64,000 bases of DNA from Bdellovibrio sp. NC01 (lineage in GTDB: Bacteria > Bdellovibrionota > Bdellovibrionia > Bdellovibrionales > Bdellovibrionaceae): NCBI RefSeq assembly GCF_006874625.1, contig NZ_CP030034.1, forward strand, positions 1,798,001 to 1,862,000. The letters are read 5' to 3'. A program made the translations under genes and the position numbers. Position 1 is the stretch's first letter; each line of letters begins with the position of its first letter. The notes beneath the pieces were generated by a model. The model had not been told where the DNA came from. It saw only the letters and a list, made by a program, of their open reading frames with translations, and did not search any database. This document shows, one piece after another, positions 1 to 9,038 of this stretch.

Positions 1-345
1 ATCGCAGCACAAAGACACTCGAACAAAGAAGTCGTTACTGCAAGTATCGATCGTTTGGATTTCGTCGCTCCGGTTTATAAAGGCTGGGTTGTGAATCTTC
101 ATGCCAGCGTGAATTACACTTCAAGAACTTCCATGGAAGTGGGTGTACGCGTTGAAGCAGAAAATCCAAAAACAGGGGAGATGTTCCATACAGCCTCTGC
201 CTATACGACATTCGTTGCTTTAGGTTCTAATGGTAAGCCTGTAGAAATTCCTGAGTTAATTCTAGAAACCGACGATCAAAAACGTAGATTCGCAGATGCG
301 AAAAAACGCCGTGAAGATCGTTTGGCGCAAAGACATAAAACTTAG
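1..345 (+). CDS. Acyl-CoA thioesterase (hotdog fold), 3' part
   Basis: The reading frame is open from the first base, so the gene starts upstream of the window and only the last 114 codons are seen. The protein hydrolyses acyl-CoA to free acid and CoA. The visible part is the C-terminal half of a hotdog domain: an alternating beta pattern with NYTSRTSMEVGVRV and a HTASAYTTFVAL strand, followed by a charged, Arg/Lys-rich tail, as in the YciA/BACH thioesterase group. The exact subfamily and acyl-length preference cannot be judged from this fragment. A short hairpin repeat follows the stop codon. Confidence 0.75.
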   Translation: MAAQRHSNKEVVTASIDRLDFVAPVYKGWVVNLHASVNYTSRTSMEVGVRVEAENPKTGEMFHTASAYTTFVALGSNGKPVEIPELILETDDQKRRFADAKKRREDRLAQRHKT

Positions 346-356
346 TTAGAATGTCT

Positions 357-375
357 ACTCCGGCGAAGTCGGAGT
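357..375. repeat. Short ACTCYGGC hairpin, copy 1
   Basis: ACTCCGGCGAAGTCGGAGT is a near-perfect inverted repeat with a tight GAAG loop. It lies between the convergent stop codons of the thioesterase gene and the next gene on the other strand, and is preceded by GTCT. Related hairpins occur at 23269, 32976 and 46332. It may act as a transcription end or RNA-stability element, although no T-tract follows. Confidence 0.6.
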
Positions 376-385
376 GTAGGACAAG

Positions 386-874
386 TTATTCTTCGTCGAT
401 CACTTCAGGACAAATAAGATTCAGCCATTTATAGGCTTCTAATGCAGGCGTGCCAGTAGGGGCACCTTCGCTTTTTCCCATGCTATCAGATGTTTTGATT
501 TCCTGACGAGTGCGCGAGCACTTGTCTGGTTCTATCTTTTTATCTTTCGCTAACTTAAAAACCGGCTCCAAAGTGTAGAATAAGAGCGAAACTTCTTCTT
601 CAGCTTTGTTGCCTTCCTTTGGCAGAGCTTTTTCATACTCATCCAAAGTTTTCTTAAAGGATTTCTCGAGGGCAAGAAGCTTTTCGGTTTTATCTTTATC
701 GCTCTGTGCTTTTTTAAAAAGGTCCGACGATTCCGCATAGAAATCAGAGACGGTTTTTAGCTTAGATTCTACTTTAGGTTTTTCCGACTCGGGTTTGTTG
801 GCAGCGGGAGTTGTTCCGGCTTGCGCGGCTGCCGTCATAGACACAATAAGCATCAATGCTATTTGGAGACGCAT
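386..874 (-). CDS. Secreted protein of unknown function, Lys/Glu-rich
   Basis: 162 residues, not recognised. Residues 1-19 form a typical Sec signal peptide (MRLQIALMLIVSMTAAAQA), so the protein is probably periplasmic or secreted. The mature part is hydrophilic and rich in Lys, Glu and Ser. It is predicted to be mostly helical and carries a few cysteines in its C-terminal third. A good GAGGTG ribosome-binding site precedes the ATG. The start overlaps the end of the upstream transglycosylase-like gene by 16 bases, so the two are almost certainly co-transcribed and translationally coupled, which suggests a shared envelope role. Confidence 0.7.
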   Translation of the reverse strand: MRLQIALMLIVSMTAAAQAGTTPAANKPESEKPKVESKLKTVSDFYAESSDLFKKAQSDKDKTEKLLALEKSFKKTLDEYEKALPKEGNKAEEEVSLLFYTLEPVFKLAKDKKIEPDKCSRTRQEIKTSDSMGKSEGAPTGTPALEAYKWLNLICPEVIDEE

Positions 875-2013
875 GAATCACCTCGCAACTCTTCAGGTGT
901 CGGATTTGGCTTCTTTAAGTTTGCAAGAAGCTCCTTCATCTTATCATTTGTTTGCGAAACGTAAGCACTGTCATTTGTAACTTTCTTCAATGCTTCCGCT
1001 GCGTTCGAGCGATCATTTAAACGAAGTTTGCGAATTAAAGCTTTCGCTTGAGCCGGACCACCAGGGCCGTAAGCGACAAGGGTTAGGGCATTCACAAGTT
1101 CTTTGCTTTTAGCAAGTTCAGGCGCGCGCTCTTTCAAGGTGTCTTTGATGAAGTGATCGCGAGCATAAACGAAATAACCCAAACCATAAACTAAACTACG
1201 AGCGACACCGTCGCCGACACTGACCCATGAACAATAGTTCTTTTTAGAGCCTGGAGTTGGTGGTGGATCATTCAGTTCTTTTTCCACGATTTTTTTGAAA
1301 GGCGCACAGGCCGGATTATTAGAAGCTGCAAGAGTTTCTAAAATAGAGTGCGCGTTACCAGGGTTGTATTTGGATTTTGTTTTTACGATCTTCTTGGTTC
1401 TTTTATCGCGAACTTGAGTGTAATCCCACCAGCCAGCGATTTCATTCACAGGATCTGAAGTCAGTTGTCCAATGCCGACACCGCCAACGTAGCCTAAATA
1501 AAAGTTAAAACCCGTCTCGTTGTTGATCTTTTTTAAGATCACACGCGGGTCGATGGGATCTTCAGGCGGGGACATGCAGTTGATCGCTTGATTGACAGAA
1601 TACTGAATGAAATCCGCAGTCTTTTTGTTCAGACATTGTGCTGATGATTTGGCGTTATCAAACGCAGTCGGGACGCCCTTCGCGCACGTGTATCCGGTAT
1701 TGCCAACTTCACGTTGTAGTGAGGCTTGAATGCATTCCGCTTTGATTTTGCCGATGTTTAAAGTGGCACCGGTTACGGCACTCATGTCTTTGGCAGTTTT
1801 TGTTGGTGTGCTTGCCGGTGGACAAGCCGTTTTGCTTTGGGAAGCTGTAAACGCTTTTGTCAGGGGATCTGTGGCGTTGTGAAAAGCCGTATTGATCTGT
1901 TGGCCTTTGACTCCGCGAGTGCCGTCGGGGTCATTTACGCACACGTCAGCCGCGAATGATTTCGCAGTCATAACGAGCATAATAATAAGGATGAAGAAAC
2001 CCGACCTAAGCAT
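859..2013 (-). CDS. Secreted lytic-transglycosylase-like protein (lysozyme fold)
   Basis: 384 residues from the chosen ATG at 2013, which begins a clear signal peptide (MLRSGFFILIIMLVMTAKSFAA). An in-frame ATG 27 codons earlier would bury that signal. Residues about 160-186 read NNETGFNF...GGVGIGQLTSDP. This matches the pattern of the soluble lytic transglycosylase catalytic centre, with Glu166 as the probable acid and G-x-GQL as the second motif. Such enzymes cleave peptidoglycan between MurNAc and GlcNAc. The remaining sequence is cysteine-containing and unfamiliar. A role in cell-wall remodelling is inferred from fold motifs only. Confidence 0.6.
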   Translation of the reverse strand: MLRSGFFILIIMLVMTAKSFAADVCVNDPDGTRGVKGQQINTAFHNATDPLTKAFTASQSKTACPPASTPTKTAKDMSAVTGATLNIGKIKAECIQASLQREVGNTGYTCAKGVPTAFDNAKSSAQCLNKKTADFIQYSVNQAINCMSPPEDPIDPRVILKKINNETGFNFYLGYVGGVGIGQLTSDPVNEIAGWWDYTQVRDKRTKKIVKTKSKYNPGNAHSILETLAASNNPACAPFKKIVEKELNDPPPTPGSKKNYCSWVSVGDGVARSLVYGLGYFVYARDHFIKDTLKERAPELAKSKELVNALTLVAYGPGGPAQAKALIRKLRLNDRSNAAEALKKVTNDSAYVSQTNDKMKELLANLKKPNPTPEELRGDSCVSK

Positions 2014-2123
2014 AAAGGGTCTATCGGGATTTGTTTTGAATGGCTTAAATAAATACGAGGGGAAAATGGATGAAAGTCCAGGTGGTTTTTGCAACCACCT
2101 GTTCCATCTGTTTCAAATGAAAA

Positions 2124-3389
2124 CTATTTTACGAGGTATTCTTTCCAACGGTTCAGCAAAGATGGTGTCATTTGCGTATAGCAGACAGTTCCTTCTGTCG
2201 CAGTTTCTTTGCGAAGAATTTGTGCTTCACGGCCCAAATCAAAGATTTTGTATTCTTCAGAGCGCGGGAAGTACAACTGCACGTCGGTTTGCATCTCGCT
2301 CATAATTTGCGCCATGAGTTTTTTAAGCTGTTCAATTCCTTGACCAGTTAATGCACTTACAAACACGCGAGGATATTGTTTTACTCTAAATTGGCGTTCT
2401 AAAGGTGCGACATCGCTTTTGTTAAAGACGTGGATAATCTTCTTATCCTGCCAGTTGAATTCGCGAATCAACTCCTCAACGACTTCAACTTGTCTTTCCA
2501 TATTCGGTGAAGATAAATCGACAACGTGTAGTAACACATCGGCTTCCGCAGATTCTTCAAGTGTTGCTTTAAAGGCTTCAATCAATTGTGTCGGCAATTT
2601 TCTGATAAATCCAACGGTGTCAGTGACAACCGCAGGTGGTCCATCAGGCAAAAAGATCTTACGAGTTGTTGGATCCAAGGTTGCGAACACTTGGTTCTTC
2701 GCCATCACTTGCGCGCCCGTGAGTTTATTTAAAAGCGAGCTTTTTCCAGAGTTGGTATAACCAATCAATGCAAATGACGGGATCTCGTGACGACGACGAG
2801 ATTGTCTGTGTTGCGCGCGATTTTTGCGCACACCTTCAAGTTTTTCTTTAATTAAAGCGACTCTTTCGCGAATGCGACGACGGTCATTTTCAAGGGCCGT
2901 TTCACCGGGACCTCGAGTACCGATACCACCACCTTGACGAGAAAGAGATTCCAACCACGCACCAACCATGCGAGGCATTTGATCCAACAACTGTGCAAGT
3001 TCCACTTGAAGTTTACCTTCAAATGTTTGAGCTCTTTGCGCGAAGATATCCAAGATCAACTGATTGCGATCAATCACGCGAGCTTTCACGGTTTGTTGTA
3101 AGTTTCTTTGTTGGACGCCGGAGAGCTGGTGGTCCATCACCACAAGACTTGCTTTGCTGTCGCGAACCATCTCGGCCACTTCATCAACTTTACCAGTTCC
3201 GATCAAAGTCGCCGGATTCCATGTCGGCAAAACCTGAATAATAGAACCAACAACTTCTCCGCCAGCGGCGACGACAAGTTCTTCTAGTTCCAATAGATTT
3301 TCTTTGATTTCAGTTAGGGGCTCGGTCTTGAGACCAACACCGATGACGATGACTCTATCGTGGGCTTTAACTTGGGCTTGATTAGTCAA
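2124..3389 (-). CDS. hflX: Ribosome-associated GTPase HflX
   Basis: HflX is a GTPase of the Obg/HflX superfamily that splits stalled or stressed 70S ribosomes. The N-terminal HflX domain contains the family region TGKVDEVAEM and the glycine-rich GGGIGTRGPGE. It is followed by a coiled-coil-like Arg-rich linker and a G domain with G1 GYTNSGKSS, G3 DTVGF and G4 NKSD. The open frame reaches 3443, but a TTG at 3389 lies 9 bases after GGAGGG and gives the usual N-terminus, so it is preferred. Family assignment is secure; only the start is uncertain. Confidence 0.93.
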   Translation of the reverse strand: MTNQAQVKAHDRVIVIGVGLKTEPLTEIKENLLELEELVVAAGGEVVGSIIQVLPTWNPATLIGTGKVDEVAEMVRDSKASLVVMDHQLSGVQQRNLQQTVKARVIDRNQLILDIFAQRAQTFEGKLQVELAQLLDQMPRMVGAWLESLSRQGGGIGTRGPGETALENDRRRIRERVALIKEKLEGVRKNRAQHRQSRRRHEIPSFALIGYTNSGKSSLLNKLTGAQVMAKNQVFATLDPTTRKIFLPDGPPAVVTDTVGFIRKLPTQLIEAFKATLEESAEADVLLHVVDLSSPNMERQVEVVEELIREFNWQDKKIIHVFNKSDVAPLERQFRVKQYPRVFVSALTGQGIEQLKKLMAQIMSEMQTDVQLYFPRSEEYKIFDLGREAQILRKETATEGTVCYTQMTPSLLNRWKEYLVK

Positions 3390-3478
3390 ATCTAGCAACC
3401 CTCCATTACCTATAATGGTAGCACCAACTAGACTAAATCCCAAAGTTAAAAAATCGTTCAGATTGCGATATTGCGCAT

Positions 3479-3510
3479 AAAAAAAAGGCCACCCCTAAGG
3501 GCAGCCTTTA
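3479..3510 (-). terminator. Rho-independent terminator of the malic enzyme gene
   Basis: On the minus strand, AAGGCTGCCC, a TTA loop and GGGGTGGCCTT form a stem followed by a run of T. It lies 25 bases past the stop codon of the malic enzyme gene and upstream of hflX. Confidence 0.8.
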
Positions 3511-3534
3511 GAAACGAATAGACTTACGAATCAG

Positions 3535-5868
3535 CTATTTTTTAGCAGCTCTAGTCTTAAGCACGTCCTTAATGAACTGCGCTTCAAGAGCCGTAAAGAC
3601 AACCGAGTTCACGATACCATCCACAGTCGTTGTTCTTTGCAAAACATTGCAAGATCTACGTACGCCTGTCAGGAATGGTCCGATCACTTCCACTTTGCCA
3701 ACTTGTTGGATCAATTTGTAAGTGATGTTTGCAGACTCAAGGTTAGGGAAGACCAAGACATTAGCACCACCTTTTAGGTCAGAGAATGGGAAAAGTCTTT
3801 CCATGATTTCAGGATTCACAGCCGTGTCAGCTTGCATGTCACCGTCAACCATCAAATTTGGACGAAGTTTGCGAACGATCTGAGCTGCCTCTTGCATTTT
3901 GCATGGAGTGCCCGAAGCGCCACTGAAGTTTGAATAACTCAACATCGCAACTTTCGGTTCAACACCGAAGTATTCAACGATTTTTGCAGCTTGCAAGGCG
4001 ATTTGCGCACATTGCTCTGCCGTTGGATTCAAATTCACAGTTGTATCGGCAAGCACCAAGAATTTGTCTTCAAGAAGAATGAAGTTCAAACCTGCTGGCA
4101 CGCCACCTTGATAAACTCCGACAGTTTGCAAGATCGGACGAACGGCATCGGCGTAATTAATGGAAGCGCCATTCACAACGCCATCCGCATCACCCATAGT
4201 GACCATCATCGCAGCAAAGTAATTTGGATCCGCCATCAAGCGTTCCGCTTCGCGCATGTTGATGCCTTTACGTTGACGAAGATTATAAAGCTTTTCAACG
4301 TAGCTGAAATATTTTGGATATTGCGCAGGGTGGATGATTGGCACGTTGTTCAACGTTGGAATATCAAGCGCTGCGATTTTTTCTTTCACGCGATCTGGGT
4401 AGCCCAATAAAATTGGCTGACAGATTTTTTCTTCAACCAAAGTCGCCAAAGCTTTCAAAACCTTTGTGCTAGTGCCTTCTGGGAAGACGATGCGTGGAAG
4501 CTCGCCACCTGCTGCGGTTGCATTTTGGTGAACGCGATTAATGGCCGTACGGATGAAAACTTTAGAAGGACCTTGTTGGGCTTCCAAAGATTCACGATAC
4601 AAATCCCAATCTTCAATTGGACGAGTCGCCACACCAGTTTTGATCGCTGCTTTCGCAACTTCAGGTGCAACCCACAACAACACGCGAGTGTCGAATGGCT
4701 TTGGAATCAAATATTCGCGACCGAATTTAAAGCTCTTACCACCGTAAGTCGCAGAAACTTTATCAGGAACGTCTTCGCGCGCGAGTTTTGCTAATGCATG
4801 AACCGCTGCCAATTTCATTTCTTCATTGATTTGTGTTGAACGCGTGTCCAAAGCACCACGGAAGATAGAAGGGAAGCCCAAAACGTTATTCACCTGATTC
4901 GGATAATCAGAGCGGCCTGTTGCGATGATCGCGTCCGGACGAGCGGCACGCGCTTTATCTGGAGTGATTTCTGGCTCTGGATTTGCCATGGCAAAAATGA
5001 TTGGATCTTTCGCCATATCTTTCAACATTTCAGGAGTCAAAGCACCTGCCACTGAAAGACCAACGAACACGTCAGCACCACGCAAAGCTTCTGACAAAGT
5101 ACGAGCTTCAGTTTCTGAAGCAAAATACTCTTTGTATTTATTCATACCCGCTGTGCGACCTTTGTAGATCACACCTTGCGAGTCACACATGATGATGTTT
5201 TCACGACGTGCGCCCAATGAGATGAAAATTTTCGCGCACGAGTTTGCAGAAGCACCGGCACCGTTCACAACGATACGGATGTCTTCCATTTTGCGATTTG
5301 TGATAGATGCTGCATTCAACAACGCCGCCCCCGAAACGATTGCAGTTCCATGTTGGTCATCATGGAATACTGGAATTTTCATTTCTTTTTTCAAACGCTC
5401 TTCGATTTCAAAACACTCTGGGGCTTTGATGTCTTCAAGGTTGATACCACCGAATGTCGGTTCCAAAGTTCTAACGGCGTTACAAAAAGTGTCGACGTCA
5501 TTAGCTGCAACTTCGATGTCGAAAACGTCGATGCCAGCAAATTGTTTGAACAAGATGCCTTTACCTTCCATCACCGGTTTTGAAGCGTGCGGGCCGATAT
5601 TGCCAAGACCTAAAACGGCTGTACCATTCGAGATCACGGCAACCAAATTGCCTTTGGCTGTATAGTCGTAAACTTTAGCTTGGTCTTTAGCGATTTCTTT
5701 ACATGGAGCTGCAACACCTGGCGAGTAAGCTAATGAAAGGTCCTTCTCGGAAGCGCAAGGCTTCGAAGAATTCACTTCAATTTTACCGGGCTTACCACGA
5801 CGGTGGTATTCCAGGGCTTCTTGATCAAAGTTGTTCGTACCAGGTTTCTGTTCTGATTTCGTTTCCAA
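3535..5868 (-). CDS. maeB: NADP-dependent malic enzyme with C-terminal phosphotransacetylase-like domain
   Basis: 777 residues, the standard length for MaeB. It oxidatively decarboxylates malate to pyruvate and CO2, supplying pyruvate and NADPH. Residues about 20-160 are the malic N-terminal domain (YSPGVAAPC). Residues about 165-400 are the NAD(P)-binding domain (VFHDDQHGTA and VVNGAGASA). Residues from about 430 form a phosphate acetyltransferase-like domain (VFPEGTSTKVLKAL), which in MaeB is regulatory and usually lacks transferase activity. The start is TTG, 7 bases after GGGAG. Transcribed alone, with its own terminator at 3479-3510. Confidence 0.95.
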   Translation of the reverse strand: METKSEQKPGTNNFDQEALEYHRRGKPGKIEVNSSKPCASEKDLSLAYSPGVAAPCKEIAKDQAKVYDYTAKGNLVAVISNGTAVLGLGNIGPHASKPVMEGKGILFKQFAGIDVFDIEVAANDVDTFCNAVRTLEPTFGGINLEDIKAPECFEIEERLKKEMKIPVFHDDQHGTAIVSGAALLNAASITNRKMEDIRIVVNGAGASANSCAKIFISLGARRENIIMCDSQGVIYKGRTAGMNKYKEYFASETEARTLSEALRGADVFVGLSVAGALTPEMLKDMAKDPIIFAMANPEPEITPDKARAARPDAIIATGRSDYPNQVNNVLGFPSIFRGALDTRSTQINEEMKLAAVHALAKLAREDVPDKVSATYGGKSFKFGREYLIPKPFDTRVLLWVAPEVAKAAIKTGVATRPIEDWDLYRESLEAQQGPSKVFIRTAINRVHQNATAAGGELPRIVFPEGTSTKVLKALATLVEEKICQPILLGYPDRVKEKIAALDIPTLNNVPIIHPAQYPKYFSYVEKLYNLRQRKGINMREAERLMADPNYFAAMMVTMGDADGVVNGASINYADAVRPILQTVGVYQGGVPAGLNFILLEDKFLVLADTTVNLNPTAEQCAQIALQAAKIVEYFGVEPKVAMLSYSNFSGASGTPCKMQEAAQIVRKLRPNLMVDGDMQADTAVNPEIMERLFPFSDLKGGANVLVFPNLESANITYKLIQQVGKVEVIGPFLTGVRRSCNVLQRTTTVDGIVNSVVFTALEAQFIKDVLKTRAAKK

Positions 5869-6101
5869 AGGGTCTCCCTGTTAACTAGTGGTATAACTCT
5901 ATAGGAGGCCAATTGAAGGGGTCAATGAATGGGGGCTTTGGCGCACAGGGTAAAGGGTGATGCTGAGGGACAAAATAACACCATTTCACAGAGTAAAAAG
6001 TGTTTAAATTCTCTACAATTGGGAAGATTCTGGAATCATCTGTCGCCTGTCTTTTGTTTGCAAGGAACCTCTTTTATAACTGGTTCTCTGTGAGGAGAAT
6101 C
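5869..6101. other. Divergent intergenic region
   Basis: About 230 bases between the divergently read malic enzyme and secreted protease genes. It must hold both promoters. No repeat, RNA gene or further coding frame with a ribosome-binding site was seen. Confidence 0.5.
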
Positions 6102-7298
6102 ATGCGTCTTCAGCGAACACTATTTGCCACATTTTCGATCTGTTTTTTCGCTGCAACTTCAGTCTTTGCAGCGCAAACTCGCACATCATCATTCGTGGGC
6201 ACATTAGGTCGTTTCGCAAAACCTGGAACTTCACAAGCTTTGCCAGGAAAATATCTTCGTCAACAAATCACAGATTCATCAAGCTATCCACTTCGTGCGA
6301 TGGGCAGAATTGAAACACGCAGTAAGTCGCAAGGTGTGGGCACTTGCTCTGCCACTTTGGTAGGCACTCGCTATCTTCTGACGGCGGCTCACTGTGTTTA
6401 CAATCTTGAAACTCGCGCGTTTGTTTCTGATATCAAGTTTTTCCCAGGACAAACTGGCAAAAATGAAATGCCTTTCGATCCCGTTGACTGGGAGCGTGTG
6501 TACATTCCAACGGGTTATATGAATTCGACGGAAACGGGTGCGAAAAAATCTGCAGCCACATATGCCTACGACTACGCGATCATCGTTTTGAAAGCAAAAG
6601 TAGGTGAATCTCTGGGTTGGGTTCGTATGCAGCAAGCTGAAACAGCATCTGTTGCAACTATGAACGTTGCGGGTTACCCAGGTGATAAACCGGTTGCCAC
6701 TTACTGGAGTGTGACGTGCCCGATGGAGCGTCGCGATTCACAGTGGTTCATGCAGTGTGATGGTTTCCAAGGAATGTCAGGCAGTTCTTTGCGTGTGCCA
6801 CAAGCTGATGGCAAAGAATCGATCATTGGTGTTTTCGACTGGGGTCAAGAAGACGTTGTTGGACAAGAAAACTACAACGGTGGTGTCGTATTCACGCCTG
6901 AAGTTTTCGCGCAATTAGCAGGCTGGTTAAAAGACACGGCTGATGCAAAAACGGCGACAAACGAAAACAACAGACCGCAGGCTACAGGTGTTTATGTTCG
7001 TAACTCTTGTACGGGAGTTGAAAAAGCTCAAGTGGCGATTCGCTATTTGACGGATGATAATCAATGGGTCGAGTCGGCTCAGTGGGTTGATATTCCAGCA
7101 GGGAAAACAGTGCGTGTGGCCACTCTATGGCCGGGAGTGAAATTCTACTATTTCACAGGGCGCGCTGGTGAGTTTGTGTGGAAGGGTGATTCGCTCGCGT
7201 ACATCCAAGGGCAACCGCAGTACATGATGAAGGTGGAATTGACTGATTCCGATCTGCAACAAGGCATTGAAGTACGTACTTTGACTTGCAGCCCATAA
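6102..7298 (+). CDS. Secreted trypsin-like serine protease with C-terminal beta domain
   Basis: 398 residues from the ATG at 6102, which follows GAGGAG and opens a signal peptide ending FAAQ. An open extension to 6000 has no ribosome-binding site. The chymotrypsin/V8-like fold is shown by TAAHC (His97), YDYAIIVL (Asp157) and GMSGSS (Ser226), the complete catalytic triad. About 100 residues after the protease domain form a separate, beta-rich, aromatic-rich domain of unknown role, possibly for substrate or surface binding. The residues between the signal peptide and the fold may be a propeptide. Presumed extracellular or periplasmic. Confidence 0.88.
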   Translation: MRLQRTLFATFSICFFAATSVFAAQTRTSSFVGTLGRFAKPGTSQALPGKYLRQQITDSSSYPLRAMGRIETRSKSQGVGTCSATLVGTRYLLTAAHCVYNLETRAFVSDIKFFPGQTGKNEMPFDPVDWERVYIPTGYMNSTETGAKKSAATYAYDYAIIVLKAKVGESLGWVRMQQAETASVATMNVAGYPGDKPVATYWSVTCPMERRDSQWFMQCDGFQGMSGSSLRVPQADGKESIIGVFDWGQEDVVGQENYNGGVVFTPEVFAQLAGWLKDTADAKTATNENNRPQATGVYVRNSCTGVEKAQVAIRYLTDDNQWVESAQWVDIPAGKTVRVATLWPGVKFYYFTGRAGEFVWKGDSLAYIQGQPQYMMKVELTDSDLQQGIEVRTLTCSP

Positions 7299-7511
7299 GA
7301 GCGAATAAGACTCATAACTAGAGTACTCTTTCTAAAATAAACCCATTTTCTTTAGTTTTTCATGACATAGCCAAACTAGACCAGGTCGATCCCTTGTGCG
7401 AGCTGGGCTAGGTTCTCATTTTACTCTCTCATTTCTTTTGTAGATCTGCCGAAAAGTGCTACGATTTTCAGTGTTTAGATAACATTTGCAATTTAGCAAC
7501 TAGGAGATTCT
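7299..7511. other. Intergenic region upstream of the thiolase gene
   Basis: 213 bases with no coding frame. A weak promoter candidate (TTGTAG, 16 bases, TACGAT) lies about 40-75 bases before the thiolase ATG. It was matched by eye to the sigma-70 consensus and is uncertain. Confidence 0.3.
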
Positions 7512-8855
7512 ATGAAGTCACCACGTGATGTGGTTCTCGTTGAAGGTGTTCGTACTCCCTTCGCAAAAGCCGGTACAAAACTTAAAAAAGTTCACCCTGC
7601 AGAGTTGGGTAAGACGGCATTGAAGCAATTAATTGCACAAACAAATTTGGATGTGAACCTTGTTGATGAAGTGATCATCGGTAACACAGGAAATCCTCCA
7701 GACGCAGTTAACATTTCTCGCGTTGTTGCATTGAACTCTGGCATTCCACTTAAGACTTCTGCTTACACAGTTCACAGAAACTGTGCGTCTGCGCTTGAGT
7801 CGATCTCGAATGGTTTTGAAAAAATCAAATCGGGCACGATGGATGTTGTGTTGGCGGGTGGTACTGAAAGCATGTCGCAAATGCCAGTTCTTCCTCCGAA
7901 AAAGTTCCAAGAAATTTACGACAAACTTTTTGCAGCGAAAGGTCCGAAGCAAGCATTGCCTTTGTTGTGGGCTCTTTTCAAAGCAGACATGAATCAAATC
8001 AAAGCTCTTCTTCAAGGAAACATGAAGGATGAGTACTTCCCGCAAATCGCAGTGATGCTTGGTCTGACAGATCCTTTCGTTGGTATCAACATGGGTCAAA
8101 CAGCAGAGATCTTGGCGAAAGAGTGGGGCTTGTCTCGCGAGATGCAAGATAAGTTTGCTCTTCGTTCGCACCAATTGGCTTCGAAAGCGACTAAAGAAGG
8201 CCGCATGAGAGAAGAGATGACGCCGCTGTATTTGGCTCCTGAATACAAAGAAGTTATTTCTGAAGATATCGGTCCTCGTGATAATCAAACGATGGAAGCT
8301 TTGGCAAAATTGAAACCTTTCTTTGATAAAGCAACAGGTTCAATCACTGCGGGTAACTCGTGCCCAATCACAGACGGTGCTGCGATGGTGTTGTTGATGT
8401 CGCGTGAAAAAGCAGACTCACTTGGTTACAAACCACTTGCGACAATCCGCTCTTACGGTTTCGCTGGTCTTGAACCAGAGCGCATGGGTTTAGGCCCTGC
8501 TTACGCGTCGCCATTGGCATTGAAACGTGCGGGTCTTTCGATGAAAGATATTGGCCTTGTTGAATTGAATGAAGCATTTGCGGCGCAAGTTATGGCCTGC
8601 CAAAAAGCTATGGATTCTGACAAATTTGCTCAAGAAAAATTGGGTCTGACTAGCAAAGTAGGCGAGATCCGTGATGATATTCTTAACGTAAACGGTGGTG
8701 CGATCGCCATGGGACATCCTGTAGGCGCAACAGGCACACGTATCGTTCTTACTCTTGCCAAAGAGATGAAACGCCGTAACACACAATTTGGTCTTGCTAC
8801 GTTGTGTATCGGTGGTGGACAGGGCGGTGCGATGGTGTTGGAGAACGAAGCTTAG
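7512..8855 (+). CDS. fadI: Acetyl-CoA C-acyltransferase (3-ketoacyl-CoA thiolase)
   Basis: 447 residues, close to FadI length. It catalyses the last step of beta-oxidation: 3-ketoacyl-CoA plus CoA gives acetyl-CoA and a shortened acyl-CoA. Thiolase hallmarks are all present: nucleophilic Cys in HRNCASALES (about residue 94), NEAFA, the His in GGAIAMGHPVGATG and the second active Cys in LCIGGGQGG. TAGGAG precedes the ATG. The FadJ-like partner follows on the same strand after a repeat element, and together they form a FadIJ-type multienzyme pair. The gene name is by similarity. Confidence 0.92.
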   Translation: MKSPRDVVLVEGVRTPFAKAGTKLKKVHPAELGKTALKQLIAQTNLDVNLVDEVIIGNTGNPPDAVNISRVVALNSGIPLKTSAYTVHRNCASALESISNGFEKIKSGTMDVVLAGGTESMSQMPVLPPKKFQEIYDKLFAAKGPKQALPLLWALFKADMNQIKALLQGNMKDEYFPQIAVMLGLTDPFVGINMGQTAEILAKEWGLSREMQDKFALRSHQLASKATKEGRMREEMTPLYLAPEYKEVISEDIGPRDNQTMEALAKLKPFFDKATGSITAGNSCPITDGAAMVLLMSREKADSLGYKPLATIRSYGFAGLEPERMGLGPAYASPLALKRAGLSMKDIGLVELNEAFAAQVMACQKAMDSDKFAQEKLGLTSKVGEIRDDILNVNGGAIAMGHPVGATGTRIVLTLAKEMKRRNTQFGLATLCIGGGQGGAMVLENEA

Positions 8856-8978
8856 AACCGATGAAAATGGCCCGATCGACTGCGTTGTCGGGTCATCTCC
8901 TCGCTCCGACGTGCTAACAGCACGCCTGCGCTGCGGGGATAACCCTCCGCCTTGCGCTCGGACCATTTTGATCGGTTC
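8855..8978. repeat. Dispersed intergenic hairpin element, copy 1 (diverged)
   Basis: The element starts at the thiolase stop codon and separates fadI from fadJ. Its outer arms, GAACCGATGAAAATGG and CCATTTTGATCGGTTC, are complementary over about 19 of 21 positions. The core contains GACTGCGTTG, a central CGTGC-TAACA-GCACG hairpin and CCGCCTTGC, all of which recur in the copies at 28225, 33906 and 35281. It is the most diverged of the four. The strong outer stem could attenuate transcription from fadI into fadJ. Confidence 0.6.
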
Positions 8979-9038
8979 GAGTTCTGCGAAGGGATTTTGA
9001 AGAACGTTTAAATTTTTGCAGCTTAGGAGTTTCATAAG

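Noticed and set aside
7629-8288. 219-codon open frame antisense to the thiolase gene
   Set aside because: Lies wholly inside a well-supported gene; rich in His, Arg and Phe as expected for an antisense shadow, with no ribosome-binding site.
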